Source: Roseovarius nubinhibens ISM (GTDB lineage Bacteria > Pseudomonadota > Alphaproteobacteria > Rhodobacterales > Rhodobacteraceae). Taken from it: 64,000 nucleotides of DNA. Below, in pieces: positions 1 through 9,349 of this stretch (positions are counted from its first letter, which is position 1; the number at the start of each line of letters is the position of its first letter). The translations under genes were made by a program, and so were the position numbers. The notes beneath the pieces were generated by a model. It worked only from the letters and a program-made list of their open reading frames with translations, was not told the origin of the DNA and searched no databases. The stretch is from assembly GCF_000152625.1 (NCBI RefSeq), contig NZ_CH724156.1, positions 256,966-320,965 of the forward strand. Direction: 5' to 3'.

Positions 1-1541
1 GCCGCCTCGTTGAGCCGCTCGTCCGAGGCCAGCCGATGCGCCTGCACCGCCAGCGTCTGAAAGTTGAACGGATGCAGGATGAGCGTCGCGGGCAATTCCT
101 TCATCACATCGACAAAGACGATGAGCAGCGCGGTCAGCACCGAAGAGCGCGCCACCGGCAGATGCACCCGCCACAAAAGGCGCGGCCCCGACTGGCCGAG
201 CGACCGGCCGATGGCGTCGAAATGCGCCGGCACCGTGGCCATGCCGCTGTCATAGGCATTGAGCGCCGCCGCCATGAACCGCGCCATATAGGCCAGCACC
301 ATGAGCCAGACCGACCCGGTGATCAAAAGCCCGGTGGAAATGCCGAACCAGCCCTCCATCGCCGCATCAATCGCGTTGTCGAGCGCCGCAAAGGGCACCA
401 TGAGCCCGACGGCAATCACGCCCCCCGGCACCGCATAGCCAAGCCCCGCGCCAAGCACCATCGCCCGCGCCCCGCGTCCCGGCCGCATCCGCGCGTGAAA
501 GCCGATGACCACCGCGCCGAGCACCGTCAGAACCGAGGCCAGCGCCGCCAGCGTCACCGAATTGCTCATCAGCGCGGCGTAGCGCGCGCTGAGGATGTTC
601 TGCCCCGAATCCACCGCCATGGAGCCGAGCATCACCAGCGGGATCACAAAGCCAAAGACCACCGGCACCGCGCAGAGCGCCGTCACCAGCCAGCCTGGCC
701 CGCCCCGCAGCCGGGGCTTTTCCACCGTCTCGAACCGCGCGCCGCGCCCGGCGGTGCGGATGCGGCCCCGCTGCACCCGCTCCAGCCCCGCCACCAAGAG
801 CGCAAAGCCCAGAAGGCAGAGCGCCAGCTGCGCCGCCGCGCCCCGGTCGCCAAGGCTGAACCACGATTGGTAAATCCCGGTGGCAAAGGTATCGACATTG
901 AAAAACGCCACCGTGCCGTAATCGGCGATGGTCTCCATCACCGCCAGAAGCGCGCCGCCGACAATCGCCGGGCGCGCCATCGGCAGCGCCACCCGCCAAA
1001 AGGCGGTGAGCGGCGTATGCCCGAGCGTCCGCGCCACCAGATAGGCGTTCGAGCTTTGCTGTCGAAACGACGCCCGCGCCAGCAGATAGACATAAGGATA
1101 AAGCACAAAGATGAGCATCGCCGCCGCGCCGCCCATGCTGCGGATCTCGGGGAACCAATAGTCGCGCGGGCCCCAGCCGGTCACATCGCGCAGAAGGCTT
1201 TGCACCGGGCCGGAATGATCGAGGAACGAAGTATAGGCATAGGCCAGCACATAGGCCGGAAAGGCCAGCGGCAGCGCCAGCGCCACTTCGAGCGTGCGGC
1301 TAAACGGAAAGCGATAGACCGTCACCAGCCAGGCCGCCCCCGTGCCGATTGCAGCCGTCGCCGTGCCGACAATCGCCACCAGCAACAGCGTGGTGCCCGC
1401 AAAGCGCGGCAAGACCGGGGCCAGAACATTGCGCCAGGTGTCGAGATCGCCGGTCAACGCCGCCAGCGCCGCCGCCACGATGGGCGCGACACAGAGCAGG
1501 GCCACGAGCCAGGCCAGGCGGTGCAACAGGCGGTCTATCAT
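1..1541 (-). CDS. Iron(III)-type ABC transporter permease (partial, 3' end outside window)
   Basis: Inner-membrane permease that would pass a ferric ion (or another small ligand) from a periplasmic binding protein into the cytoplasm. The minus-strand frame opens at the ATG at 1541 and stays open to the window edge, giving about 513 codons without a stop. It is strongly hydrophobic throughout, with two repeated permease halves as in FbpB/SfuB proteins. Segments such as YPYVYLLARASF and ETIADYGTVAFF (around residues 150-215) resemble the first transport domain of that family. A Shine-Dalgarno-like AAGGA lies just upstream of the ATG. The ThiP thiamine permease is the nearest alternative; I prefer iron because of these motifs. 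No partner binding protein or ATPase is visible, and the C-terminus is missing. Confidence 0.85.
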   Translation of the reverse strand, partial: MIDRLLHRLAWLVALLCVAPIVAAALAALTGDLDTWRNVLAPVLPRFAGTTLLLVAIVGTATAAIGTGAAWLVTVYRFPFSRTLEVALALPLAFPAYVLAYAYTSFLDHSGPVQSLLRDVTGWGPRDYWFPEIRSMGGAAAMLIFVLYPYVYLLARASFRQQSSNAYLVARTLGHTPLTAFWRVALPMARPAIVGGALLAVMETIADYGTVAFFNVDTFATGIYQSWFSLGDRGAAAQLALCLLGFALLVAGLERVQRGRIRTAGRGARFETVEKPRLRGGPGWLVTALCAVPVVFGFVIPLVMLGSMAVDSGQNILSARYAALMSNSVTLAALASVLTVLGAVVIGFHARMRPGRGARAMVLGAGLGYAVPGGVIAVGLMVPFAALDNAIDAAMEGWFGISTGLLITGSVWLMVLAYMARFMAAALNAYDSGMATVPAHFDAIGRSLGQSGPRLLWRVHLPVARSSVLTALLIVFVDVMKELPATLILHPFNFQTLAVQAHRLASDERLNEA

Positions 1542-1759
1542 CTGATCCTTGATCCGCTGTGGGGTCCGCCCGCGGGTCCGGGCGGCGATATCCGAGGTTT
1601 TCGATCAGTATTGCCCAAGCGCGGCGCCGTCAATCAATGCGCCGGGCGGATGCGGGACCTCTGCCCGCCGCCCCAGCGCTCCCCCGGCCCTGCCTTGACC
1701 CAATCCGGGCCTGATTCTCCGCCCCGCGCCCACAACCCTGACCCGCCGGAACCCCCATG

Positions 1760-1780
1760 TATTTCGCGTCACACGAAATA
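1760..1780. promoter_or_regulatory. Inverted repeat in the dipeptide operon upstream region
   Basis: Perfect 7-bp arms TATTTCG and CGAAATA are separated by 7 nt. The repeat lies about 185 bp before the binding-protein start, in a 420-bp gap (1542-1963) that holds no credible gene. Further downstream (1800-1890) the gap becomes AT-richer, as expected of a promoter, but I could not assign convincing -35 and -10 boxes. It could be an operator for either divergent transcription unit. Confidence 0.35.
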
Positions 1781-1963
1781 TTCGCCAAAGCACGCAAGCC
1801 CTTGGCAACGCAAGATTTCAACCAAATGGTTAAAAATGACGTGAAGTTACCCACCCGTCGCAAGCCTTTACAGCAGACATAATTCGCGCCAGTTTTGCCC
1901 GCATGACAGGTGTGCGCGTCAAAAATTTCGCGCGGGAGGCACCGTCAATTCAGGGAGACTCTC

Positions 1964-3502
1964 ATGAAAACCATTCGTAATCTTGCCACTGCCACGGCCA
2001 TTATGCTGGGCACCGCAGGGCTCGCGTCGGCTCAGACGCTCAACTTTGCCTATGACGCCGACCCGGTGTCGCTCGATCCGCATGAGCAGCTGTCGGGCGG
2101 CACTCTGCAGCTGTCGCATATGGTCTTTGACCCGCTGGTGCGCTGGAACAAGGATCTGGGCTTTGACGGTCGTCTGGCCGAAAGCTGGGACCGTGTCGAT
2201 GACACCACCGTGCGCTTTAACCTGCGCAAGGGCGTGAAATTCCACTCGGGCGACGAGATGAAGGCCGAGGATGTGGTCTATACCATCGAACGCCTCAAGA
2301 ATTCGCCGGATTTCAAAGGCATCTTCTCGGGCTGGGCCTCGGCCACCGCCGTCGATGACTATACCGTCGAAGTGAAAACCGACGGGCCGAGCCCGCTGGT
2401 GCTGCACACCGCCACCTATGTCTTTCCGATGGACAAGGATTTCTACACCGAAGGCGGTGACGAGGTCGTGAAACACGGCAACAGCTTTGCCTCCTCCAAC
2501 GTGTCGGGCACCGGCCCCTTCACCATCGCCGAGCGCGAACAGGGCGTGAAAGTCGTGTTCGAGCGCAACCCCGACTATTGGGACACCAACAGCCCCGGCA
2601 ACGTGCAGACCGCCGTGCTGACCCCGATCAAAGAGGCGCCGACCCGCGTCGCGGCGCTGCTCGCCGGTGACGTCGATTTCATCGCCCCCGTGCCGCCGAC
2701 CGATCTCGAACGGATCGAGGCCGATGAAAACGTCAACTTGGTGACCATGACCGGCACCCGGATCATCACCCTGCAGCTCAACCAGAAGCGCCACGAAGCG
2801 CTGGCTGATCCCAAGGTCCGTAAGGCCATCGTCCATGCCATCAACAACGAAGGCATCGTCGAGAAGATCATGAAGGGTTTTGGCACCGCCGCGGCCCAGC
2901 AATCGCCCGAGGGCTATGTCGGCTACAACCCCGATCTGACCCCGCGTTTCGACGTGGCCAAGGCCAAGGCGCTGATGGAAGAGGCAGGCTATGCCGACGG
3001 GTTCGAGGCCACGATGATGTGCCCGAACAACCGCTACGTGAACGATTTCAAAATCTGCGAAGCGGCGGCGGCAATGCTGGCCAAGATCAACATCAAGATC
3101 GACCTGACCACCATGCCCAAGGCGCAATACTGGCCGAAATTCGATGAACGCGCCGCGGACATCATGATGATCGGCTGGCACGCGGACACCGAGGACAGCG
3201 CCAACTTCAACGAGTTCCTGACCATGACGCCGAATGCCGACACCGGCAAAGGCCAGTACAACTCGGGCAATTACTCGAACGCCAAGGTCGACGAGCTGAC
3301 CATGGCCTCGCTGACCGAGACCGATCCCGCGAAACGCGCCGAGATGCTGCAAGAGGTCGAAAAGATCCTCTATGACGACGCAGCCTATGTGCCGCTGCAT
3401 TGGCAGGATCTGGCCTGGGCCGCGCGCAAAGGCGTCGACATCGAGCCCGTGCTCAACGTGATGAACTTCCCCTATCTGGGCGATCTCGTCATCTCCGAAT
3501 AA
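1964..3502 (+). CDS. Peptide-type ABC transporter substrate-binding protein (SBP family 5)
   Basis: Periplasmic receptor of a dipeptide/oligopeptide-type importer, 512 residues. The start at 1964 is chosen because it follows a GGGAG ribosome site and opens a classical signal peptide (MKTIRNLATATAIMLGTAG, cleavage near ASA-Q). The mature protein begins with NFAYDADPVSLDPHEQ and contains the family-5 block FDPLVRWNKD, followed by GTGPF and ERNPDYW around residues 190-220. The length is normal for DppA/OppA relatives. It heads an operon with two permeases and two ATPases. The ligand cannot be read from the sequence: peptides, nickel chelates, glutathione or opines are all taken up by members of this family. 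Confidence 0.9.
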   Translation: MKTIRNLATATAIMLGTAGLASAQTLNFAYDADPVSLDPHEQLSGGTLQLSHMVFDPLVRWNKDLGFDGRLAESWDRVDDTTVRFNLRKGVKFHSGDEMKAEDVVYTIERLKNSPDFKGIFSGWASATAVDDYTVEVKTDGPSPLVLHTATYVFPMDKDFYTEGGDEVVKHGNSFASSNVSGTGPFTIAEREQGVKVVFERNPDYWDTNSPGNVQTAVLTPIKEAPTRVAALLAGDVDFIAPVPPTDLERIEADENVNLVTMTGTRIITLQLNQKRHEALADPKVRKAIVHAINNEGIVEKIMKGFGTAAAQQSPEGYVGYNPDLTPRFDVAKAKALMEEAGYADGFEATMMCPNNRYVNDFKICEAAAAMLAKINIKIDLTTMPKAQYWPKFDERAADIMMIGWHADTEDSANFNEFLTMTPNADTGKGQYNSGNYSNAKVDELTMASLTETDPAKRAEMLQEVEKILYDDAAYVPLHWQDLAWAARKGVDIEPVLNVMNFPYLGDLVISE

Positions 3503-3510
3503 CCGCCTGC

Positions 3511-3536
3511 GGCGGGCCGGTATGCTCCGGCCCGCC
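3511..3536 (+). terminator. Intercistronic stem-loop after the binding-protein gene
   Basis: A perfect 10-bp GC-rich stem (GGCGGGCCGG / CCGGCCCGCC) with a 6-nt loop, followed only by GTCTTTC. It sits 8 nt after the binding-protein stop codon. Such structures between a receptor gene and its permease genes usually stabilise the upstream message or partly terminate transcription, so that the receptor is made in excess. Confidence 0.7.
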
Positions 3537-3616
3537 GTCTTTCGTCCGCTGTTGCCGGTGCGCCTGCCTGCGCCTCGGGCCGGATGCTCAAGCCCCCGCC
3601 AGAGACCCTGCACCCC

Positions 3617-4603
3617 ATGCATATTCTAGCTTTCCTCATCCGCCGTGCCGTTCAGGCCGTGATCGTGATGTTCGTGATTTCGCTGATCGGCTTTTCGATC
3701 CAGGACAATCTGGGCGATCCGCTGCGCGAATTGGTCGGACAATCCGTCTCCGAGGCCGAACGCCAAGAGCTGCGCGATCAGCTGGGTCTCAACGACCCGT
3801 TCCTCACCCAATATATCCGCTTTCTCGGCAATGCCGTGCAGGGCGATCTGGGCACCTCTTATTTCTTCAAACGCCCCGCCCTCGACGTGATCATGGACAA
3901 GTTCCCGGCCACGTTCGAACTGGTGATCGGGGCGGTCGTGATCTTCCTGTCGCTGTCGATCCCGGCGGGCATCTACTGTGCCATCCACCGCAATTCCTGG
4001 ATCACCCGGATCATCATGACCGGCTCGATCATCGGCATCTCGGTGCCGGTCTTCCTGACCGCGATCTTCATGGTCTGGCTGTTCGGGGTGGAACTCGGTT
4101 GGCTGCCCGCCTTCGGGCGCGGCGACACGGTCACCCTGCCCTGGGGCTGGGACACCGGGTTTCTCACCCTCGACGGGCTCAAACACCTGATCCTGCCCTC
4201 GGTCACGCTGAGCTCGATCATGCTGCCGCTCTTCATCCGGCTGATCCGGGCCGAGATGATGGAGACCATGGGCACCGATTACGTGCGCTTTGCCCGCGCC
4301 AAGGGGCTGCGCACGGCGCGGGTGCGCTATGTCCATGCCTTCCGCAACACGCTTTTGCCGGTGGTGACGGTGGGCGGGCTGATGATCGGCACGCTCATCG
4401 CCTATACGATCCTGACCGAGACGGTGTTCCAATGGCCCGGCATGGGCTTTCTCTTTCTTGAGGCGGTAAACCGCACCGATACGCCGCTGATCATCGCCTA
4501 TATCATCGTGGTCGGGCTGATCTTTGTGGTGGTCAACACGATCGTCGATTTCGTCTACACGCTCATCAATCCGATGGTGAAACTGCCGGGAGCCAAATCA
4601 TGA
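3617..4603 (+). CDS. Dipeptide-type ABC transporter permease (DppB-like)
   Basis: First of two inner-membrane permeases of the importer, 328 residues. The start at 3617 gives the family-typical N-terminus MHILAFLIRRAVQ; an in-frame ATG 33 nt upstream is possible but adds an unusual proline-rich tail. The protein carries an N-terminal membrane anchor, the conserved LGLNDPFLTQY region, and the EAA loop that contacts the ATPases (around MGTDYVRFARAKGL, residues 222-235). The stop overlaps the next start by 4 nt (ATGA), so the two permeases are translationally coupled. Confidence 0.9.
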   Translation: MHILAFLIRRAVQAVIVMFVISLIGFSIQDNLGDPLRELVGQSVSEAERQELRDQLGLNDPFLTQYIRFLGNAVQGDLGTSYFFKRPALDVIMDKFPATFELVIGAVVIFLSLSIPAGIYCAIHRNSWITRIIMTGSIIGISVPVFLTAIFMVWLFGVELGWLPAFGRGDTVTLPWGWDTGFLTLDGLKHLILPSVTLSSIMLPLFIRLIRAEMMETMGTDYVRFARAKGLRTARVRYVHAFRNTLLPVVTVGGLMIGTLIAYTILTETVFQWPGMGFLFLEAVNRTDTPLIIAYIIVVGLIFVVVNTIVDFVYTLINPMVKLPGAKS

Positions 4604-5508
4604 TCACCTGGCGCAGCCTCTTCAAACGCTTTCTCAGCGATCCCGTGGCCATCGGCGCAGGCATCGTCCTGCTTCTGCTGGTGCTGATGGCGGTCTTTGC
4701 GCCGCTCCTCGCGCCGCAGAACCCCTATGACCTGATGCAGATCGACATCATGGACAGCGAATTGCCCCCCTCCTGGAAGGACGACGGCGATGCGCGCTTT
4801 CTGCTCGGCACCGATGCGCAGGGGCGCGGGGTGCTCTCGACCATCATGTATGGCACCGGCATATCCCTCCTGATCGGGATCGGCGCGGTGGTGGTGCAGG
4901 CCATTCTCGGCGTCACCCTCGGGCTCATCGCCGGCTACAAAGGCGGCTGGATCGACGCCTTTCTGATGCGGCTCGCCGATATTCAGATGTCGCTCTCGAC
5001 GCTGATGATCGCGATCATCGTGCTGGCGATCTTTCAGGCGGCCTTTGATGCCAATGTCTATGCCGATTACGCGATTGTCATGCTGATCGTGATCATCGGC
5101 GTGGCGGAATGGCCGAAATTCGCCCGCACCGTGCGCAGCTCGGTCCTTGGCGAAAAGAACAAGGAATATGTCGATGCCGCCCGTGTCATCGGCCTGCCCG
5201 CGCGCAAGGTGATGTGGGGGCATATCCTGCCCAACACGCTGACCCCGGTGCTGGTGATCTCGACCATCCAGGTGGCCGAGGCGATCATGACCGAAGCGGC
5301 GCTGAGCTTTCTCGGCCTCGGCATGCCGGTGGACCGGCCGTCGCTCGGCTCGCTGATCCGGTCGGGGTTCGAGTTCGTCTTCTCGGGCCAATATTGGATC
5401 ACCCTCTACCCGGCGCTGGTGCTCATCGCGCTGGTGCTGGCGCTCAACCTTCTGGGCGACTGGATGCGCGACGTGCTCAATCCCAAACTGCGGCGGGGAG
5501 ACGACTGA
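4600..5508 (+). CDS. Dipeptide-type ABC transporter permease (DppC-like)
   Basis: Second permease, 302 residues, partner of the preceding DppB-like protein. It has a short cytoplasmic N-terminus, one membrane helix (residues 20-40), a periplasmic segment with the typical FLLGTDAQGRGVLS motif, then the permease core. The EAA motif is visible near EYVDAARVIGLPARK, and the C-terminus ends with the usual LGDWMRDVLNPKLR. It overlaps both neighbours (ATGA before, TGATG after), which indicates one polycistronic message. Confidence 0.92.
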   Translation: MITWRSLFKRFLSDPVAIGAGIVLLLLVLMAVFAPLLAPQNPYDLMQIDIMDSELPPSWKDDGDARFLLGTDAQGRGVLSTIMYGTGISLLIGIGAVVVQAILGVTLGLIAGYKGGWIDAFLMRLADIQMSLSTLMIAIIVLAIFQAAFDANVYADYAIVMLIVIIGVAEWPKFARTVRSSVLGEKNKEYVDAARVIGLPARKVMWGHILPNTLTPVLVISTIQVAEAIMTEAALSFLGLGMPVDRPSLGSLIRSGFEFVFSGQYWITLYPALVLIALVLALNLLGDWMRDVLNPKLRRGDD

Positions 5509-6476
5509 TGGCCATGCTCGAAATCGACGATCTGCGCGTGGCCTTTCCGCGCGGCAAGACAGAGGAAATCGAGGCGCTGCGCGGGGTCTCCCTGCGGCTC
5601 GAAAAGGGCGAACGCCTTGGCGTTGTGGGCGAAAGCGGCGCGGGCAAATCCATGCTCGCCTTCTCGATCCTCAACCTCATCGCCGAGCCGGGCCGGGTGA
5701 GCGAGGGCGCCGTGCGCTTCATGGGCGAGAACCTTCTCGACATGTCGGAACGCCAGATCCGCGGCATCCGCGGCAATCGCATCTCGATGATCTTCCAGGA
5801 CCCGATGGTGACGCTCAACCCGGTGCTGACCATCGGCACCCAGATGATCGAAACCCTGCAAGCCCACCGCCGCATCTCGCGGCGCGAGGCGCATAGGCTC
5901 TCGGTGGAAAAGCTCAAGATGGTCGCCATCCCTTCGGCGGAAACCCGGATGGACGCCTATCCGCACGAGCTCTCGGGCGGGTTGCGGCAACGGGTGGTCA
6001 TCGCCATCGCGCTGCTGACCGACCCGGAACTCATCATCGCGGACGAGCCGACCACCGCGCTCGACGTGACGATCCAGGCCGAGATCATGGCACTGATCCT
6101 CAAGCTCTGCCGCGAAAACGACGTGGCGCTGATCCTCATCACCCATGACCTTGGCGTCGTGGCCGAGGTGACGCAAAAGCTGATGATCATGTATGCGGGC
6201 AAATGCGTCGAGGCGGGCGAGACCCGCGCCATCATCGACGCGCCCAATCACCCCTATACCGCCGGCCTGCTGAAGGCGCTGCCGCAGAACGCCGAACCGG
6301 GGCAGAAGCTCTACCAGATCCCCGGCTCGATGCCGCCGATCACCAACCTGCCGCGCGGCTGCCCCTATCACCCGCGCTGCTCCCGCGCGAGCGATGAATG
6401 CCGCGCCGCCATGCCCGAGATCATCGACGGCGTGGCCTGTTATCACCCGCTGCAAAGCGTGGAGGAGATCGCATGA
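5508..6476 (+). CDS. Dipeptide-type ABC transporter ATP-binding protein (DppD-like)
   Basis: Cytoplasmic ATPase subunit, 322 residues. Walker A GESGAGKS (about residues 42-49), Q-loop IFQDPMVTLNP, signature LSGGLRQR, Walker B LIIADEPTTALD and the H-loop THDLG are all intact. The C-terminal oligopeptide/dipeptide extension carries the cysteine-containing CPYHPRCSRASDEC region, which in DppD homologues binds an iron-sulfur cluster. The start is the ATG overlapping the DppC stop by one base and preceded by GGGGAG; a second in-frame ATG two codons later is also possible. Confidence 0.92.
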   Translation: MAMLEIDDLRVAFPRGKTEEIEALRGVSLRLEKGERLGVVGESGAGKSMLAFSILNLIAEPGRVSEGAVRFMGENLLDMSERQIRGIRGNRISMIFQDPMVTLNPVLTIGTQMIETLQAHRRISRREAHRLSVEKLKMVAIPSAETRMDAYPHELSGGLRQRVVIAIALLTDPELIIADEPTTALDVTIQAEIMALILKLCRENDVALILITHDLGVVAEVTQKLMIMYAGKCVEAGETRAIIDAPNHPYTAGLLKALPQNAEPGQKLYQIPGSMPPITNLPRGCPYHPRCSRASDECRAAMPEIIDGVACYHPLQSVEEIA

Positions 6477-7477
6477 GCGCCCAGATCAAACCCGTCCCCA
6501 GCCCGCAGACCGACCATATCGTCGAAACCCGCGGGCTCGAGGTGCGCTTTCCCCTGCCCACCCATTTCCTGAGCCGCGAAAAACCGGTGCTGCACGCGCT
6601 CAACACCGTCGATGTGGCGATCCGCCCCGGCGAAACCTTCTGCGTGGTCGGCGAATCGGGCTGTGGCAAGACCACGCTCGGCCGCACCATCATCGGGCTG
6701 CAGAACCCGACGGCGGGCGAGGTCTATTTCAACGGCCAGCGCATCGACCAGATGGACGAGGCGACGCGCAAACCGATCCGCCGCGACATGCAGATGGTGT
6801 TTCAGAACCCCTATGCCTCGCTCAACCCGCGCCGCAATGTCTATGACACGCTGGTCGAGCCGATCCGCCACCTGATGCCGGAGAAATCCGCCGCCGAACA
6901 GCGCGAGACGGTCGAGGCGGTGCTCGCCGCCACCGGCTGTGACCTGAGCTGGCAGCGCCGCCTGCCGCATGAGTTCTCGGGCGGTCAGCGTCAGCGCATC
7001 GCCATCGCGCGCGCGCTGGTCACCAACCCCGCCTTCATCGTCGCGGACGAGCCGATCTCGGCGCTCGACGTGTCGATCCAGGCACAGATTCTCAACCTGC
7101 TCACCGATCTGCAGGCCGAGCGCGGGCTCACCTATCTCTTCATCACCCATGATCTGAGCGTTGTGCAGCATTTCGGCACCCGCGTGGCGGTCATGTATCT
7201 CGGTCAGGTGATGGAGCTGGCGGAGACGGCGACGCTCTTTGCGACGCCCAAACACCCCTATACGCGGCTGCTTTTGGACGCGATCCCCAAGCTCGAAGGC
7301 GGCTCGTTCGACAAGCCGCGCACGCCGGGCGAATTGCCCGATCCGGTCAACCTGCCCAAGGGCTGTCCCTTCGCGCCGCGCTGCCCGCTGGCCACCGATC
7401 TGTGCCGGGCGGAACGTCCGAAACTGCGGGTTCTGCCCTCGACCGGCACCGAGGTGGCTTGCCACCACACCGAATAG
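6473..7477 (+). CDS. Dipeptide-type ABC transporter ATP-binding protein (DppF-like)
   Basis: Second ATPase, 334 residues, expected to form a heterodimer with the DppD-like subunit. It contains Walker A GESGCGKT (near residue 60), Q-loop VFQNPYASLNP, signature FSGGQRQR, Walker B FIVADEPISALD and H-loop THDLS, then the C-terminal extension with CPFAPRCPLATDLC. The start overlaps the DppD stop by 4 nt. It is the last gene of the importer operon; a hairpin follows, shared with the convergent modC gene. Confidence 0.92.
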   Translation: MSAQIKPVPSPQTDHIVETRGLEVRFPLPTHFLSREKPVLHALNTVDVAIRPGETFCVVGESGCGKTTLGRTIIGLQNPTAGEVYFNGQRIDQMDEATRKPIRRDMQMVFQNPYASLNPRRNVYDTLVEPIRHLMPEKSAAEQRETVEAVLAATGCDLSWQRRLPHEFSGGQRQRIAIARALVTNPAFIVADEPISALDVSIQAQILNLLTDLQAERGLTYLFITHDLSVVQHFGTRVAVMYLGQVMELAETATLFATPKHPYTRLLLDAIPKLEGGSFDKPRTPGELPDPVNLPKGCPFAPRCPLATDLCRAERPKLRVLPSTGTEVACHHTE

Positions 7478-7511
7478 GGATAATCGCGCGAAATGTTGGG
7501 TTAAGACAAGT

Positions 7512-7544
7512 ATGGCCGGGTTTACAGAGGGTAATCCCGGCCAT
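7512..7544. terminator. Stem-loop between convergent dppF-like and modC genes
   Basis: Perfect 9-bp arms ATGGCCGGG / CCCGGCCAT, extended inward by TTAC/GTAA after a T-T mismatch, lie between two convergent genes. There is no clear run of T on either side, so it is a probable rather than certain bidirectional terminator. Confidence 0.6.
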
Positions 7545-7550
7545 TAACCA

Positions 7551-8666
7551 TTAATCAGACAAGGGCTCGCCCTGCCCGACCCCCTGCCCGATACTCTGTC
7601 TCGGCACAGCCGTGGCCTTGAGAATGGCAAAGACCTCCGCCCCCGGCGCAAGCTCCAGCTCCGCCGCCGCCCGCGCCGTGATCCGCGCCAAGATCCGGTC
7701 CCGGCCAAGCGCCAGCTGCACCGCCACCCCCGGCCCCTCGCCCCGGTAAAGACCGCTCACCACCGCCGGCAGGATGTTGCGCGACGACAGCCCCTCGGGC
7801 CGCCCCCGCGAGATCAGCACATCGCTCGCCAGCACCCGAATGCGCAGCCCACTCCCCGGCGCCGCCGTCACCCCCGGCAGCAGCAACTCGCCCGCATCGA
7901 GCCCAAGCCGCGTCAGCCCATCCGCCTCATGGCCAAGCACCCGCGCCGAGAGCACCGCCCCCGCCTCGCGCACCCCCACGAAAGGCAGCGCCGCCGGATC
8001 GCTGAGCACCTCCTGCACCGGCCCGCTCAGCACCACGCGCCCGCCCGCCATCACCACGATCCGATCCGCCAGCCGCGCCACCTCGCCCAAGCTGTGACTG
8101 ACATAAAGCATCGAGAGCCCCAGCCCGTCGCGCAGCTCTTCGAGATAGGGCAGGATATCCGCCTTGCGCCGATCATCGAGCGCCGCCAAAGGCTCATCCA
8201 ACAAGAGCATCTCGGGCTGCGACAGGATCGCCCGCCCCAGCGCCACGCGCTGCGTCTCGCCACCCGAGAGCGCCCGCGGCCGCCGGTCGAGCAGCCCGCC
8301 CAGACCCAGCAAATCCACAATCCGCGCCTCCTGCGCCGGATCGGGCGGCTCTGGCGCAAACCGCGCCCCATAGCGCAGATTACCCGCGACGCTCATATGC
8401 GGAAAAAGACGGCTGTCTTGAAACACATAGCCGACGCGCCGCCGATGCGGCGGCACCATCCGGCCCGCCGCCCCGTCAAACAGCACCCTGTCGCCCAGCG
8501 CGATCCGTCCCGCATCTGGCCGCAACAGCCCCGCCACGGCATTGACCACACTGGTTTTGCCCGATCCCGACGGGCCGAAAAGCGCCGTCACCCCGGCCCC
8601 GGCCTGCAGCGCGGCCTCTAGGGTAAAGCCCGGGAAAGACTTGGTAATATCGAGAGAAAGGCTCAT
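7551..8666 (-). CDS. modC: Molybdate ABC transporter ATP-binding protein ModC
   Basis: ATPase of the molybdate importer, 371 residues. It has Walker A GPSGSGKT (about residue 31), the Q-loop VFQDSRLFPHMSV typical of ModC, signature LSGGETQR, Walker B MLLLDEPLAALD and H-loop SHSLGE. The C-terminal part (from about residue 290) is the TOBE/MOP-like molybdate-binding domain, with an SSRNILPAVV start. The gene overlaps modB by 4 nt (ATGA), so modA-modB-modC form one operon. Molybdate would supply molybdenum cofactor enzymes; none is encoded in the window. Confidence 0.95.
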   Translation of the reverse strand: MSLSLDITKSFPGFTLEAALQAGAGVTALFGPSGSGKTSVVNAVAGLLRPDAGRIALGDRVLFDGAAGRMVPPHRRRVGYVFQDSRLFPHMSVAGNLRYGARFAPEPPDPAQEARIVDLLGLGGLLDRRPRALSGGETQRVALGRAILSQPEMLLLDEPLAALDDRRKADILPYLEELRDGLGLSMLYVSHSLGEVARLADRIVVMAGGRVVLSGPVQEVLSDPAALPFVGVREAGAVLSARVLGHEADGLTRLGLDAGELLLPGVTAAPGSGLRIRVLASDVLISRGRPEGLSSRNILPAVVSGLYRGEGPGVAVQLALGRDRILARITARAAAELELAPGAEVFAILKATAVPRQSIGQGVGQGEPLSD

Positions 8667-9349
8667 CTGCCGATCCTCTTCGCCATCCGCCGCGCCAGCA
8701 GTTCAGAGGCGAGAACCGCGCCCACCGCCACCACCAGCGACAGCGACAAGAGCCGCAGCGCCGCCGCCTCGCCCCCCGGCACCTGCAGATAGGTGTAGAT
8801 CGCCGAGGGCAGCGTCCGCGTCTCGCCGGGGATATTGGCGACAAAGGTGATCGTCGCGCCAAACTCGCCCATCGCCTTGGCAAAGCCGAGCACCGCCCCC
8901 GCCAACAGCGCCGGCGCGATGAGCGGCAGGGTCACGGTGACGAACACCTGCGCCCGTGGCGCGCCCAAGGTCGCCGCCGCCTCTTCGAGCCGCGGATCGA
9001 CCGCCTCGAACCCGAGCCGGATCGCCCGCACCATGAGCGGAAACCCCATGATCGCCGCCGCCAGCGCCGCCCCGGTCCAGCGAAAGGCAAGCACGATCCC
9101 GACCGAGTCGAGCGCCCCGCCAAGCCAGCCTTGCCGCCCAAAACCCAAGAGCAGCAAATACCCAGTCACCACCGGCGGCAGCACCAGAGGCAGATGCACC
9201 AGCGCCGACAGCACCGCCTTGCCCGCAAACTCGCGCCGCGCCAAGAGCCAGGCCATCGCCACCGCCAAGGGCAGGCTGAGCAGCGTCGCCCAAAGCGACA
9301 CCTTGAGCGACAGACCGAGCGCCGCCAGCTCTTCCGGCGTGAAACTCAT
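8663..9349 (-). CDS. modB: Molybdate ABC transporter permease ModB
   Basis: Inner-membrane channel subunit of the molybdate importer, 228 residues with five to six membrane helices. It carries the family motifs LPLVLPPVVTGYLLL (residues 50-64), the EAA-type ATPase contact EEAAATLGAPRAQVF and the AKAMGEFGATI segment characteristic of ModB/CysT permeases. It overlaps modA and modC by 4 nt on either side, giving strict translational coupling and equimolar synthesis. Confidence 0.95.
   Translation of the reverse strand: MSFTPEELAALGLSLKVSLWATLLSLPLAVAMAWLLARREFAGKAVLSALVHLPLVLPPVVTGYLLLLGFGRQGWLGGALDSVGIVLAFRWTGAALAAAIMGFPLMVRAIRLGFEAVDPRLEEAAATLGAPRAQVFVTVTLPLIAPALLAGAVLGFAKAMGEFGATITFVANIPGETRTLPSAIYTYLQVPGGEAAALRLLSLSLVVAVGAVLASELLARRMAKRIGR

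Noticed and set aside
36..1844. 602-residue open frame on the plus strand, rich in H, R, P and Q
   Set aside because: It is the antisense shadow of the iron-type permease; composition is not protein-like and there is no ribosome site.
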